Shown piece by piece: positions 36,452 through 46,156 of a stretch of 64,000 bases of DNA. The DNA lies in the NCBI GenBank assembly GCA_964345975.1, contig CAYFSS010000003.1, positions 48,427 through 112,426 on the forward strand, in the 5' to 3' direction. This DNA comes from CAYFSS01 sp964345975 (GTDB taxonomy: Bacteria > Bacillota > Clostridia > Saccharofermentanales > Fastidiosipilaceae). The notes under the pieces are model-generated. The model saw only the letters and a program-made list of their open reading frames with translations, made no database searches and was not told the DNA's origin. How positions within the stretch are numbered: position 1 is the stretch's first letter; each line of letters begins with the position of its first letter. A program made the translations under genes and the position numbers.

Positions 36452-36886
36452 GTGCTTAGTGATTCCTTGCTTGAACCCATGTTTGAATCAGACCGGGAAT
36501 TCATAGAGCCGGCATCGCAGTGGAAAATGCCGGATCATTCGGAACTTGGTTCTCAAGCGGAACGATTCATCCTTAACTTGCTAATGGACATGTCCTTCGA
36601 ATTCGTTGCGATAAATCATCGTGAGCGCCCCTTTGGTGAAGTCGATCTTATCGTGAAGAAGAATGCCATGCATTACTTCATTGAAGTAAAGGCTAGACGA
36701 TCTTCATTGAGCGAGGAACTCCTTGAAGGAATCGTTCATCCAAGGCAATATGTGCGTCTTTTTCATGCTGCAGAACTCTATAGCGCTAGGAATGATGTTT
36801 CCGTTCAAATTTGTTTAGCCCTTTTATCAATACAAGACGAGGGTATGAAGACTCGCTTATCTTTGCGGTTCTTACCTCTTTCGTGA
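36452..36886 (+). CDS. yraN: YraN family (UPF0102) nuclease-fold protein
   Basis: Member of the UPF0102 group with a restriction-endonuclease-like core: 'AERFILNLL', 'INHRERPFGEVDLIVKK' (conserved Glu-x-Asp) and 'YFIEVKARRS' (Glu-x-Lys) at residues ~60-90. The biochemical role is unsettled. 144 residues with ~25 extra at the N-terminus. Start is GTG with GGAGG at 36439-36443, 3 bp after rnhB. The rnhB-yraN pairing is conserved in Bacillota. Confidence 0.9.
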   Translation: MLSDSLLEPMFESDREFIEPASQWKMPDHSELGSQAERFILNLLMDMSFEFVAINHRERPFGEVDLIVKKNAMHYFIEVKARRSSLSEELLEGIVHPRQYVRLFHAAELYSARNDVSVQICLALLSIQDEGMKTRLSLRFLPLS

Positions 36887-36924
36887 AGTATACTAAGGAA
36901 TAATATTGATCTTGAGGTGATGAT

Positions 36925-38217
36925 ATGAAAACAGCTTATCCGAAGATGACGATGAACGAGCGACAGGCTGAATACGCCCGGTTGAAGGAAGCTTATCAAG
37001 GCTATGTTGACCGAAAACTTAATCTCAATATGGCTCGCGGTAAGCCTTCGCCGGAACAGCTGGATGAGACCAGCAAATTGATCGAGACTCTGCGATCGGA
37101 TGATTATAAGAGTCGCGATGGTCGCGATTTAAGAAACTATAGTGGTTTAGAGAGTATCCCGGAGATCAATGACGTTTTCGCCGAGCTATTACATGTCGAC
37201 CCAAAGGAGGTCATCGTTTATAGCAATAGCAGTTTGGGTTTGATGTACAGTGTCTTTTTATCGGCCTGCCTTTTTGCACTGCCCGGTGCAGATGAGGGGT
37301 GGTACAAGGCCTGTGGCGGAGCTGAAAATGTCAAGGTATTGTGTCCTAGTCCGGGCTACGATAGACACTTTGCAATCTCTGAAAAATTAGGCTGCGACCT
37401 TATTGCGACGACAATGACTCCTGGTGGTCCGGATATGGATGAGATCGAAGCATTATGCCAAGATCCAAATGTCAAAGCACTTTGGCTTGTCCCGATCTAT
37501 GCTAATCCGACAGGGTCAGTCTGCGCACCCGAAGTTTATGAGCGCTTAGCCAAGATGAAGGCGGCCCCTGATTTCCGTATCTTTATCGATCATGCTTACG
37601 GTGTACATCATCTCACGGATTGGGAGCCGGAGATCCCTGAACTCCTGAAGATGGCCGATGAGGCAGGAAATCCCAATCGCTTCATTCTCTTTGCATCGAC
37701 CTCAAAGATTAGTTTTGCTTCCGCCGGAATCGCCGGCTTAGCGGCATCCAAAGCGGACTATCAATGGTTCATCGATCAGTTGACGATTCAATCCATAGGA
37801 GCTGACAAGATCCAGCAGTTACGTCACGTGCGCTTCTTTGAAGCCATGGGCGGAATTAAGGCAATTATGGCAAAGCACCGTGCTATTCTAGCGCCTAAGT
37901 TTGAAGCCGTTCTTTCGGAACTTGAAGCACAATTATCCGGTTTAGGTATTGCTGAATGGAGTGAGCCTAAAGGAGGATATTTCGTCAGTGTTGATCTTTA
38001 TGATGGCTGTGCATCCAGAGCATGGCAGCTATGTAAGGAAGCCGGCGTAACCTTGACCGGTTCCGGTGCGACGTATCCCTATGGCAAAGATCCTCACGAT
38101 TCGAACATTCGCTTGGCTCCAAGTTTCCCACCGCTTGAAGAACTTGAAACTGCGATTGAAGTTTTCTGTGTTGCTTCAAGGATGGCGGCACTTGAGAAAA
38201 TAGGTGTCGAATCTTGA
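36925..38217 (+). CDS. aspartate aminotransferase, subgroup Ic type
   Basis: PLP-dependent transaminase of the ~430-residue Asp_aminotransf family. Diagnostic 'LNMARGKPSPEQLD' near the N-terminus, 'YSNSSLGLMYSV', 'CPSPGYDRHFAI', 'VPIYANPTG', 'IDHAYGVHHL' and the PLP lysine in 'STSKISFASAGIAG' (~residue 257). It moves the amino group between aspartate and 2-oxoglutarate. GAGGTGA precedes the ATG. It overlaps the cysteine desulfurase gene by 4 bp. Confidence 0.92.
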   Translation: MKTAYPKMTMNERQAEYARLKEAYQGYVDRKLNLNMARGKPSPEQLDETSKLIETLRSDDYKSRDGRDLRNYSGLESIPEINDVFAELLHVDPKEVIVYSNSSLGLMYSVFLSACLFALPGADEGWYKACGGAENVKVLCPSPGYDRHFAISEKLGCDLIATTMTPGGPDMDEIEALCQDPNVKALWLVPIYANPTGSVCAPEVYERLAKMKAAPDFRIFIDHAYGVHHLTDWEPEIPELLKMADEAGNPNRFILFASTSKISFASAGIAGLAASKADYQWFIDQLTIQSIGADKIQQLRHVRFFEAMGGIKAIMAKHRAILAPKFEAVLSELEAQLSGLGIAEWSEPKGGYFVSVDLYDGCASRAWQLCKEAGVTLTGSGATYPYGKDPHDSNIRLAPSFPPLEELETAIEVFCVASRMAALEKIGVES

Positions 38218-39350
38218 TCTACTTCGATCATGCAGCTTCCTCGCCGGAATTCCCGGAAGTTACCGAACGAGTTTCAGAACTTGCTCAAACGCTTTATTGG
38301 AATCCTGCAGCCAGACATAGCGGTGGGCTGGAAGCACAACAATCCATTCAGGCATCATTGCGAGTCCTTGCCGATGATTTAGGTTGTAGACCGGAACAAC
38401 TCGTGGTGACTTCTTCAGCGACGGAATCCATCAATACAGCATTCTTTAACCTCGGGATGGCGAAACGAAGACCAAAGGTTCTCTATTCGAAGGTCAATCA
38501 TGCTGCTGTGCTTCAAGCCGGACGTCGTACGATGCATTGGGGTTTCGAACCCATAGAATTGCCGGTTGATGTTATGACCCATGGCATTAAGGATTTGTCG
38601 GGGTCTCTGTCGGATGACGTGGCTTTTGTATCTCTTCTTGCGGTGAATAATGTCACAGGAGCTATTGCTGACCTTAAGGCGCAGGTAAACCTTATACGGC
38701 ACAGAGCCCCCCAAGCCTTGATCCATGTCGACATGGTGCAGATGTGGCAAAAGAGTCCCATAGATTTCAGTTCGCTTGATGTGGACTTTGCCAGTTTCTC
38801 AGGGCATAAGATCCGAGCTCCCAAAGGGGTAGGCTTGCTCTATGTAAAGAAGCCGAACACCTTCCATCCGCTCCTCGTTGGTGGTGGACAGCAAGCAGGA
38901 ATGCGTTCCGGTACGGAAAATCCAATCCTTCTTGGCGGAATGGCAGAAGCTATCACATCATGGGGCAAACGAGGTGATTTCGAAACTAGAAGCTTAGGCT
39001 ATGAAACTTTAAAGAGTACACTCTTTAGTGAGCTGGATCGCAGGAGCTTAGCTTATGTGAAGCATGAAGCTGAGACTTCGTCTCCTGCTATCGTCAACTT
39101 TGCGCTCGAAGGAACACGAGGTGAAACCCTCGTAAACTTCTTGGGAACGTATGGGATCTATGTCTCGAATAGCAGCGCATGCAGTGCCGGCACGAAGGAT
39201 GGAAGCTATGTGCTCAAGGCTTTAGGCATTCCTCAACACCGGCAGTTAGCGAGTTTGAGAGTTAGTTTTGATCTTATGAATACGCGCGAAGAAGTTGTGG
39301 AATTCGTTTCGGCTCTAGCTGAAGCCATGAAATATTTCAGGTTAGCTTAA
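38214..39350 (+). CDS. cysteine desulfurase (IscS/NifS class V)
   Basis: PLP enzyme taking sulfur from cysteine as a protein persulfide. 'IYFDHAASS' N-terminus, 'VTSSATESIN', PLP lysine in 'FSGHKIRAPKG' (~residue 203), 'RSGTENP', and active-site Cys in 'SNSSACSAG' (~residue 325). 378 residues. Start is TTG overlapping the aminotransferase stop. It is directly upstream of thiI, so it most likely supplies the sulfur for 4-thiouridine, as the NifZ-ThiI pair does in Bacillus. Confidence 0.94.
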   Translation: MIYFDHAASSPEFPEVTERVSELAQTLYWNPAARHSGGLEAQQSIQASLRVLADDLGCRPEQLVVTSSATESINTAFFNLGMAKRRPKVLYSKVNHAAVLQAGRRTMHWGFEPIELPVDVMTHGIKDLSGSLSDDVAFVSLLAVNNVTGAIADLKAQVNLIRHRAPQALIHVDMVQMWQKSPIDFSSLDVDFASFSGHKIRAPKGVGLLYVKKPNTFHPLLVGGGQQAGMRSGTENPILLGGMAEAITSWGKRGDFETRSLGYETLKSTLFSELDRRSLAYVKHEAETSSPAIVNFALEGTRGETLVNFLGTYGIYVSNSSACSAGTKDGSYVLKALGIPQHRQLASLRVSFDLMNTREEVVEFVSALAEAMKYFRLA

Positions 39351-39405
39351 TGGGTTAATGTTGACTCGTTAAGTGTTATCTTGAAACAAAATCAAGGAGG
39401 TTGAT

Positions 39406-40704
39406 TTGCTCGATAATGTACAGCCTATGGTGCTGGCACGATACGGTGAGATTAGTCTTAAAGGACAAAATCGTCGCGTCTTTGAACAACAGATTATTAA
39501 GAACTTAGCGTATCGCTTGAAGGAGATAGGGCATTACAAAGTATATATGCAGATGTCCCGTATCTGGATAGAGGTTGGCGATGAACTTACAGGTCCTGAG
39601 TTGGAACGTGCGATGCGAGCTGCCCTTGACGTAGCAACGACGACGTTTGGTCTCGTCTCAGCTAGTCCCGTTTATCGATTCCCGGGTGACTTTGAGAAGA
39701 TTGTCGAAGTGTCCAAGATGGTTGTAGGTGAACGCCTAGCCTCAGCCACAGCCTCCAAGCCTATGCGTTTTAAGGTTGAAACAAGACGTGGCAACAAACA
39801 GTTCCCTATGGATTCACCTGAAATCTCACGGGAGTTGGGTCATGAGCTGCTAGTTCATTTTGGTGACAGACTCACCGTCGATGTCCAGCATCCCGACTTT
39901 ATCCTCTATGTCGAAGTGCGTGAAGAAAATTCAGTCTATGTAGATATCATTCCGGCATACAAAGGTTTGCCGACCGGAACGGGAGGGAAGGCCCTCATGC
40001 TCCTTTCCGGTGGCATCGATTCGCCGGTAGCTCTCTTTCGTTTGGCATCTCGAGGTGTGACCTTCGAGGCGATCTATTTCCACACCTTTCCTTATACCTC
40101 TGATCAAGCGAAGCAGAAAGTCTTGGACCTGGCTTCGATCTTGAGTAAGAGTTGTGGCCGTATTCTCCTTCACGTCGTAGATTTCACCGATATCCAGTTG
40201 GACATCAATCAGGCAGCACCGCCTGAAATGCTGACCATCGTCATGCGACGTTTCATGATGCGGATTGCAGAAGCAGTTGCAGAGGAAAGAGACATTCAAG
40301 TGCTAGCCACCGGGGAGAGCCTGGGTCAAGTCGCAAGCCAAACGATGCACGGTCTTAGTGAAAGTTCGGCAGTTGTGGATCGCCCAATCCTGCGTCCTTT
40401 GATCGCCATGGATAAGAATGAAACGATCGATCTAGCGCGAAAGATCGGAACCTTTGAAATAAGCACGTTGCCCTATGATGACTGCTGCACAGTCTTTGTT
40501 GCAAAGCATCCCAAGACACGTCCAACGGCGGAGGATTCCCGTCAAGCTGAATCCGGTTTAGATATCGAAGGACTTACGCAACAGGGTTTGGAGCGGATCG
40601 AGACTTTTGATGTGCGGCCTGAAGCTCAACATAGTCTCGGAAATTTTCTCTCCCGTCGACGCGCCCTTGTAAAGGAAGCCGGCGAGGTTGAGAAGATGGA
40701 GTAA
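39406..40704 (+). CDS. thiI: tRNA 4-thiouridine synthetase ThiI
   Basis: Adenylates U8 of tRNA and installs sulfur. N-terminal ferredoxin-like and THUMP domains (~residues 1-165), then the PP-loop 'LMLLSGGIDSPVA' (~residue 198) and 'DDCCTVFVAKHPKTRP'. 432 residues, the short form without a rhodanese domain, so persulfide transfer must come straight from the neighbouring desulfurase. Start TTG has AAGGAGG at 39394-39400. Confidence 0.95.
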   Translation: MLDNVQPMVLARYGEISLKGQNRRVFEQQIIKNLAYRLKEIGHYKVYMQMSRIWIEVGDELTGPELERAMRAALDVATTTFGLVSASPVYRFPGDFEKIVEVSKMVVGERLASATASKPMRFKVETRRGNKQFPMDSPEISRELGHELLVHFGDRLTVDVQHPDFILYVEVREENSVYVDIIPAYKGLPTGTGGKALMLLSGGIDSPVALFRLASRGVTFEAIYFHTFPYTSDQAKQKVLDLASILSKSCGRILLHVVDFTDIQLDINQAAPPEMLTIVMRRFMMRIAEAVAEERDIQVLATGESLGQVASQTMHGLSESSAVVDRPILRPLIAMDKNETIDLARKIGTFEISTLPYDDCCTVFVAKHPKTRPTAEDSRQAESGLDIEGLTQQGLERIETFDVRPEAQHSLGNFLSRRRALVKEAGEVEKME

Positions 40705-40708
40705 GATG

Positions 40709-40764
40709 CATCTGTGGTGAATTATCCGCAGTGAAACATCTGTGGTGAAGCATCTTCGATTGAT
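40709..40764 (+). repeat. 14-bp tandem repeat between thiI and glyA
   Basis: Four units of exactly 14 bp (40709, 40723, 40737, 40751). Units 1 and 3 share CATCTGTGGTGAA exactly; unit 2 has about five changes; unit 4 is weaker. It is intergenic and has the same period as the smc-ftsY array at 29100. The rest of the 157-bp gap shows no gene; GGAAAGGA at 40849-40856 serves glyA. Confidence 0.75.
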
Positions 40765-40861
40765 TCGAAGATTTGATTTTAGTATTCAATAGAGAAGATC
40801 TGATCGAACGAGAATCTCATACGAAGATCTTGTTACCGGGTTATTCGGGAAAGGAAGAACC

Positions 40862-42106
40862 ATGCGATATGAACACTTGAGAGCTCAAGATGCTGATGTC
40901 TTTGAGGCTATTAGCAAGGAATCTCAACGTCAGCAAGAACATATTGAGCTCATCGCTTCTGAGAATTTTGTGAGTGAAGCAGTCCTTGAAGCTCAGGGTT
41001 CCGTGCTCACCAATAAATATGCTGAGGGGTATCCGGGGCGACGTTATTATGGCGGTTGTGAGCATGTCGACACGGTTGAGAGGCTCGCCATCGAACGCGT
41101 TAAGGAGCTCTTCGGGGCGGAACATGCGAACGTACAACCTCACTCAGGAGCTCAAGCTAACGCCGCAGTATTCTTAGCACTCTTGAACCCGGGCGATAAA
41201 ATTCTTGGTCTGGACTTGGATCAAGGAGGTCACTTAACCCACGGAATGAAACTCAATCTCAGCGGCAAGTGGTTTGAATCGCATTTTTATACGGTAGAGA
41301 AGGATAGTGAAGTCTTAGACTACGATCGGGTCTTGGAACGTGCTCGTAAAGTTCAACCTAAACTTATCATCGCGGGTGCTTCGGCTTATCCTCGTGCAAT
41401 AGATTTCAAACGCTTCCGTGAAATCGCAGATGAGGTTGGTGCGTTACTGATGGTCGATATGGCACATATCGCAGGTCTGGTTGCTGCCGGACTCCATGAG
41501 AATCCGGTTCCTTATGCTGATGTTGTGACGAGCACAACCCATAAGACTCTGCGTGGTCCGCGAGGTGGAATTATCCTTTGCAAACAAGAGTACGCTAAGA
41601 AGATCGACTCTGCTGTTTTCCCCGGGAACCAGGGTGGTCCATTGATGCATGTCATTGCTGCAAAGGCCGTTGCTTTCGGCGAAGCATTGCAAGAAAACTT
41701 CAGAACCTATCAGCAGCGGATCGTCGAAAATGCCAAGGCCTTGGCTGAGTCCTTGAAGGATAGAGGATATCGCCTTGTCGCTGATGGTACCGACACTCAT
41801 TTGATACTCGTAGATCTACGTGGCAAAGGTGTCAATGGCAAGATCATGCAAGAACGTCTCGACTCGGTCCATATCACCTGTAATAAGAACACGGTTCCAT
41901 ATGACACGGAAAAGCCCTTCATAACATCAGGCATCCGTCTCGGCACGCCTGCAGTCACAACCCGCGGGATGGGGGTCGAAGATATGGCAAAGATCGCAGA
42001 GTGGATCGATCTTATGGTCAAAGATCCGGACGGTTCAGCGGATAAGGTACGAAATGAAGTTCTTGAACTTTGTTCGAAGTATCCTTTGAAAACTTCAGTG
42101 ATCTAA
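40862..42106 (+). CDS. glyA: serine hydroxymethyltransferase
   Basis: PLP enzyme converting serine and THF into glycine and methylene-THF, the main one-carbon source. 'IELIASENFVSEAV', 'YAEGYPGRRYYGGCE', 'LDLDQGGHLTHG', 'VDMAHIAGLVAAG' and PLP lysine in 'TSTTHKTLRGPRGG' (~residue 228). 414 residues, normal. It feeds FolD encoded at 12.2 kb. Confidence 0.98.
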   Translation: MRYEHLRAQDADVFEAISKESQRQQEHIELIASENFVSEAVLEAQGSVLTNKYAEGYPGRRYYGGCEHVDTVERLAIERVKELFGAEHANVQPHSGAQANAAVFLALLNPGDKILGLDLDQGGHLTHGMKLNLSGKWFESHFYTVEKDSEVLDYDRVLERARKVQPKLIIAGASAYPRAIDFKRFREIADEVGALLMVDMAHIAGLVAAGLHENPVPYADVVTSTTHKTLRGPRGGIILCKQEYAKKIDSAVFPGNQGGPLMHVIAAKAVAFGEALQENFRTYQQRIVENAKALAESLKDRGYRLVADGTDTHLILVDLRGKGVNGKIMQERLDSVHITCNKNTVPYDTEKPFITSGIRLGTPAVTTRGMGVEDMAKIAEWIDLMVKDPDGSADKVRNEVLELCSKYPLKTSVI

Positions 42107-42117
42107 GGATGTCTGCC

Positions 42118-43422
42118 GTGGATCCTAGACAATCAAGAGAGCCCTTGGCTTTTCGAATGGCGCCTCGCACCTTGGATGAATATGTTGGCCAAGCCCATAT
42201 TCTTGGTGAGGGCATGCTCTTGCGACGGATGGTTGAAGCTGATCGCTTAAGTTCCATCATTCTGTGGGGGCCTCCCGGAACGGGGAAGACCTCTTTAGCT
42301 CGTATTGTAGCGAGGCAAACCGCTGCCGAATTCACACGACTTAACGCCGTGACCGCAGGTGTGAAAGACCTCAGGAGAGTCATAGAAGATACACTGAATC
42401 CATTGCTCAATCCTGAAGGGAAGACCGTTCTCTTCATCGACGAGATCCACCGTTTCAATAAGGCACAGCAAGATGCTCTCCTACCGCAAGTTGAAGATGG
42501 AACCATCGTCCTCATAGGTGCTACGACTGAGAACCCATATTTCGAAGTCAACAAGGCTTTGGTTTCGAGATCAACAGTGTTCCAGTTAACGCCGCTTACC
42601 GAAGATGATATTTTACAGATCTTGAGGATGGCCATCACAGACGAGGAACGTGGTCTGGGGGCTTTGCCGCTTGAATTTGCAGAGCAAACGCTTGAGTTTA
42701 TCGCTAATTTTTCCAATGGCGATGCGCGCATTGCCTTAAACGGTATCGAGCTGGCAGCTCTTACGACGCCATTGAGTAAAGACGGTAGAATTCACCTCAC
42801 GATCGATATCATGAAAGACTCCATGCAAGAACGTTCCATAGCCTATGATGGCGATGGTGAAGAGCACTATGACAATATCTCAGCGCTCATTAAGTCTATG
42901 CGGGGATCTGATCCTGATGCTGCTATTTTCTATTTAGCCAGAGCGCTTCATGGTGGCGAGGACATCGAATATCTTGCGCGCCGTATCGTCATCTGTGCTG
43001 CTGAAGACGTTGGTATGGCAAACCCACAAGCGATGAGCATAGCAATGTCAGCCTATCAAACCGCAGAACGCGTCGGGATGCCTGAAGCAAGGATCCCCTT
43101 AGCGCTTGCATGTGTCATGGTTGCTACTTCTCCAAAATCTAATGCGACATATCTTGCAATCGACAAAGCCTTGTCCGATGTGAGATCCAAACGAACCGGT
43201 AACGTTCCTCTTCATTTGCGAAATGCTCCGAATGAAGCGATGGCTAAAGACCATGATTATTCGGTTGGCTACAAGTATGCCCATGATTATCCGGGTCATA
43301 TTGTGAAACAACAGTATTTACCGGATGAAATGTTAGGGACTGTTTATTATGAGCCAACTGAAAACGGCTATGAGAAGAGAATCTACGATTGGCTGGAAAA
43401 TCTTCGTGAAACCTTGAATTGA
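42118..43422 (+). CDS. rarA: replication-associated recombination AAA ATPase RarA (MgsA)
   Basis: Clamp-loader-like ATPase acting at stalled forks. Walker A 'GPPGTGKTSLARIVA', 'RFNKAQQDALLPQVEDG', Walker B 'LFIDEIHRFN', sensor 'GATTENPYFEVN', and C-terminal 'SLIKSMRGSDPDAAIFYLAR'-like and 'EDVGMANPQA' segments. GTG 42118 is preferred: AAGGA at 42105-42109 is ideally spaced, whereas ATG 42109 overlaps it. 434 residues. A terminator follows. Confidence 0.95.
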   Translation: MDPRQSREPLAFRMAPRTLDEYVGQAHILGEGMLLRRMVEADRLSSIILWGPPGTGKTSLARIVARQTAAEFTRLNAVTAGVKDLRRVIEDTLNPLLNPEGKTVLFIDEIHRFNKAQQDALLPQVEDGTIVLIGATTENPYFEVNKALVSRSTVFQLTPLTEDDILQILRMAITDEERGLGALPLEFAEQTLEFIANFSNGDARIALNGIELAALTTPLSKDGRIHLTIDIMKDSMQERSIAYDGDGEEHYDNISALIKSMRGSDPDAAIFYLARALHGGEDIEYLARRIVICAAEDVGMANPQAMSIAMSAYQTAERVGMPEARIPLALACVMVATSPKSNATYLAIDKALSDVRSKRTGNVPLHLRNAPNEAMAKDHDYSVGYKYAHDYPGHIVKQQYLPDEMLGTVYYEPTENGYEKRIYDWLENLRETLN

Positions 43423-43427
43423 AGACT

Positions 43428-43459
43428 AAAAAAGGAGACCATCGCGAGTCTCCTTTTTC
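43428..43459. terminator. bidirectional terminator between rarA and the PHP gene
   Basis: Stem GGAGAC/GTCTCC extended by A/T pairs (about 43429-43439 with 43448-43458), with A-run and T-run on the two sides. It serves the convergent rarA (plus) and PHP gene (minus). Confidence 0.92.
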
Positions 43460-43480
43460 ATAAACAATGTTTGCGCGTCT

Positions 43481-44473
43481 CTAACGAATCGGCACCGCAA
43501 CCGGCTGCCTCTTACGGAAATAGAACACGTGCTCAAAACCCAAACTCTCGAGATACGCTAAATTCTCTTTATAAAGCCTTCCACCTTGGGTGAAATGATG
43601 GGCATCGGAGCCAACACTGATTAATTCTCCTCCCAGTTCACGATAACGTTTGAGGAGGAGAGGATCCGGTAAGTCGATCTCCGATAGTGAATAAGAGCGC
43701 TGTGGTGAAGGCGCGCCTAAGGTTCTAACTTGTGTCCCGGTATTGATTTCCAAACTTACGCTATGGTCAATCATGCTATTGAAGAGCATGTCAAATTGAT
43801 CGGGGAATTCGTCGTAGCGAAACCGAGGCTGCTTATATAAGTTGTATCGCGTTACATAGTCAAAGTGCCCTAGAATATCGATATCAAGTTCCCGGACAAT
43901 CTCATCCAGGCGCTCAAGATAAAACGTATAGCTTGCATCTTTACCTAGATCATAGAAGGATCTGGCTGCATAAATCTCCTGATTGTCATAACTATGAGCA
44001 CTCCCGATGACTTGATCGAAAGGCCAACGTTCGACCATGGCATTTAGATCATCCTTGATTTCCGGGAGATACCCTAATTCTATGCCTATTAAGAGATCAA
44101 AGGGATCCTTACCCTCTGCCAATTCCTTCTGTTTCGCTTGGAGAACTTCGAAGTATTGATAGACATCAAAGATCCACTCGCCGGGTCTCGCCGGCTCGTC
44201 CTCTATCTTAGGATATCTTTCGCGATCACGTTCAAGGCTAATTGTACCGTTTGCGTCAAGGTGTCCTTTATCATAGTGATCCGTCAATATATGGTTTCTA
44301 AAGCCCAGACTGCGCATCCATGCTATTTGCTCATCAATGCTTTGACTGGCATCAGGTGAGAAAGGCGTACAATGATTATGGATATCAGCATGATGGGAAA
44401 GATCGTAGTCGGTATAGATTTCATCACGAGTATAAGGATGGGCGGGAAGTGATAGAGACTCACTATTCTTCAT
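43481..44473 (-). CDS. PHP-domain phosphoesterase, histidinol-phosphatase HisK/HisJ-like
   Basis: Metal-dependent PHP phosphoesterase, 330 residues. Ligands appear in order: 'DIHNHCTPFSPDA', 'LTDHYD', 'IELGYLPE', 'GSAHSYD', 'DILGHFDYVTRY', and 'SVGSDAHH' near the C-terminus. The whole set fits the HisK branch. ATG 44473 is chosen for AGAAGGAGG upstream. No histidine genes are near, so histidinol phosphate is only the likeliest substrate. Confidence 0.85.
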   Translation of the reverse strand: MKNSESLSLPAHPYTRDEIYTDYDLSHHADIHNHCTPFSPDASQSIDEQIAWMRSLGFRNHILTDHYDKGHLDANGTISLERDRERYPKIEDEPARPGEWIFDVYQYFEVLQAKQKELAEGKDPFDLLIGIELGYLPEIKDDLNAMVERWPFDQVIGSAHSYDNQEIYAARSFYDLGKDASYTFYLERLDEIVRELDIDILGHFDYVTRYNLYKQPRFRYDEFPDQFDMLFNSMIDHSVSLEINTGTQVRTLGAPSPQRSYSLSEIDLPDPLLLKRYRELGGELISVGSDAHHFTQGGRLYKENLAYLESLGFEHVFYFRKRQPVAVPIR

Positions 44474-44534
44474 CGAATCCTCCTTCTGGATCAAATTGGT
44501 TCATATTACCACAGATTATTCGCATTTATGGATC

Positions 44535-44564
44535 TTAACCCTAGGGGCTGTGATATCCTATCAT
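44535..44564 (+). promoter_or_regulatory. possible promoter for the M18 aminopeptidase
   Basis: TTAACC (44535-44540), 18-bp spacer, TATCAT (44559-44564), 27 bp before the ATG, in a divergent gap. Confidence 0.4.
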
Positions 44565-44591
44565 TTATCTATTTTCATAGAGGAGGAATTC

Positions 44592-46064
44592 ATGTCAGAC
44601 AATAATAAAGATAGAAAAACCAAGAACCTCGAGGAAAAGCTCCTCCATAAGCACAGTTCACTTTGGGATCATTATTCTCATAATGAAGTCAAAGAGGCCA
44701 TGGAATTTAGCGAAGACTATAAGCGCTATTTAGACCTAGGTAAGACGGAGAGGGGAGCCGTTAGAGAGAGTGTTCGTCTCCTAGAGGATAACGGCTTTAA
44801 GGATCTTTCGACGTTCGAAAGCCTTTCGCCGGGTGACAAAGTTTATAGCAATATTCTCGGTAAAGGTCTGTTAGCTGCAATCCTAGGACAAGAAGAGGTT
44901 GCTGCGGGCTTTAATATTGTCGGCGCGCATGTAGACTCACCTCGCGTCGATCTTAAACCGTACCCCGTATACGAAGCCGGTGAAATGGCATATTTTTCCA
45001 CCCACTACTACGGAGGAATTAAGAACTATCAATGGACGAATATTCCACTGGCCATCCATGGCGTGATCTATACCCAAGAGGGTGAAAAGATTGAAATTCA
45101 AATTGGTGAAGATGAAAATGATCCTATCTTCATCTTCAATGATCTGCTCCCACATTTAGGCAATAAGCAAATGGGAAAGAAGGCTTCCGATGTGATTGAA
45201 GCCGAAGAACTTCGCCTGCTCATCGGTGGAACTCCATACGAAGATAAGGGCGCCGGGAATCGCTATAAACTGGAACTTCTCAGACTACTAAATGAGCGTT
45301 ATGGGATTGTAGAGCGCGATTTCATCACAGCTGAACTTTCCATCGTTCCTGCTATGAAAGCTCGCGACCTCGGTTTCGACCGATCCTTCGTCGCAGCTTA
45401 CGGCCAAGATGATCGCGTGTGTAGCTACACGGCGTTGCGAGCTGTCATGTCCATCGAAAAGCCCAGCCGTACCACCGTTGTCATGCTTACGGATAAAGAA
45501 GAAATTGGTAGCGACGGTAATACGGGCGCTCAATCGGCATTGTTTGAGAATTTCTTCATCGAGCTTCTTACGAAGTCTAGTGGCGGATATAGTCAATTAG
45601 TCTATCGCCAAGCTTTGGCAAAGTCCTCGATGCTTTCTACTGACGTGACCAATGCATTCGATCCTGTTTTCGCAAGTGTTTCGGATCCTGCGAATAATGG
45701 TTATTGTGGCCGTGGTATCTATCTCCAAAAGTACGTCGGCTCAGGTGGGAAATACGGTACAAGCGACGCGAGTTCAGAGTTTATGACAGCGGTAGCACAC
45801 ACATTCGACAAAGCAGGTATTCACTGGCAATCGGGTGAACTTGGACTGGTAGATGCCGGCGGTGGTGGCACGATCTCAAAGTTTGCCGCCCATTGGGGAG
45901 CCCAAGTCATCGATGCGGGGGTTCCGGTTCTCAGCATGCATGCACCCTACGAAGTCTGTCATAAACTGGATATCTACGAGACCTATCGTGGCTATGCCGT
46001 ATTCCTACAGGATATGGTATCGCACGATAATAACCACTTGGAACCGAAGGTTCGCCTTAGGTAA
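44592..46064 (+). CDS. apeB: M18 family aminopeptidase
   Basis: Dinuclear-zinc aminopeptidase of the aspartyl/leucyl M18 family, cytoplasmic and usually a dodecamer. Zinc and catalytic motifs: 'GAHVDSPRVDLKP' (~residue 111), 'DKEEIGSDGNTG' (~residue 300), 'STDVTNAFDP' and C-terminal 'VLSMHAPYEVCHKLDIYE'. ATG 44592 has AGAGGAGGA upstream; the longer reading from 44496 has none. 490 residues. It probably processes peptides taken up by Opp, but that link is inference. Confidence 0.95.
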   Translation: MSDNNKDRKTKNLEEKLLHKHSSLWDHYSHNEVKEAMEFSEDYKRYLDLGKTERGAVRESVRLLEDNGFKDLSTFESLSPGDKVYSNILGKGLLAAILGQEEVAAGFNIVGAHVDSPRVDLKPYPVYEAGEMAYFSTHYYGGIKNYQWTNIPLAIHGVIYTQEGEKIEIQIGEDENDPIFIFNDLLPHLGNKQMGKKASDVIEAEELRLLIGGTPYEDKGAGNRYKLELLRLLNERYGIVERDFITAELSIVPAMKARDLGFDRSFVAAYGQDDRVCSYTALRAVMSIEKPSRTTVVMLTDKEEIGSDGNTGAQSALFENFFIELLTKSSGGYSQLVYRQALAKSSMLSTDVTNAFDPVFASVSDPANNGYCGRGIYLQKYVGSGGKYGTSDASSEFMTAVAHTFDKAGIHWQSGELGLVDAGGGGTISKFAAHWGAQVIDAGVPVLSMHAPYEVCHKLDIYETYRGYAVFLQDMVSHDNNHLEPKVRLR

Positions 46065-46156
46065 TTTTCGACCGATATTGAGAGCTCAAGATCTTTGGGT
46101 CTTACTCTGTAAGTGAGGTTCATTTGATCTTACTTTAATGGAAGGAGGCATCCTTG

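Noticed and set aside
42018..42731. 237-codon antisense frame across glyA and rarA
   Set aside because: Serine/arginine-rich shadow with no start signal, opposite two well-supported genes.
46065..46156. T-box riboswitch before leuA
   Set aside because: No AGGGTGG-type T-box sequence or long leader; the gap is only 92 bp.
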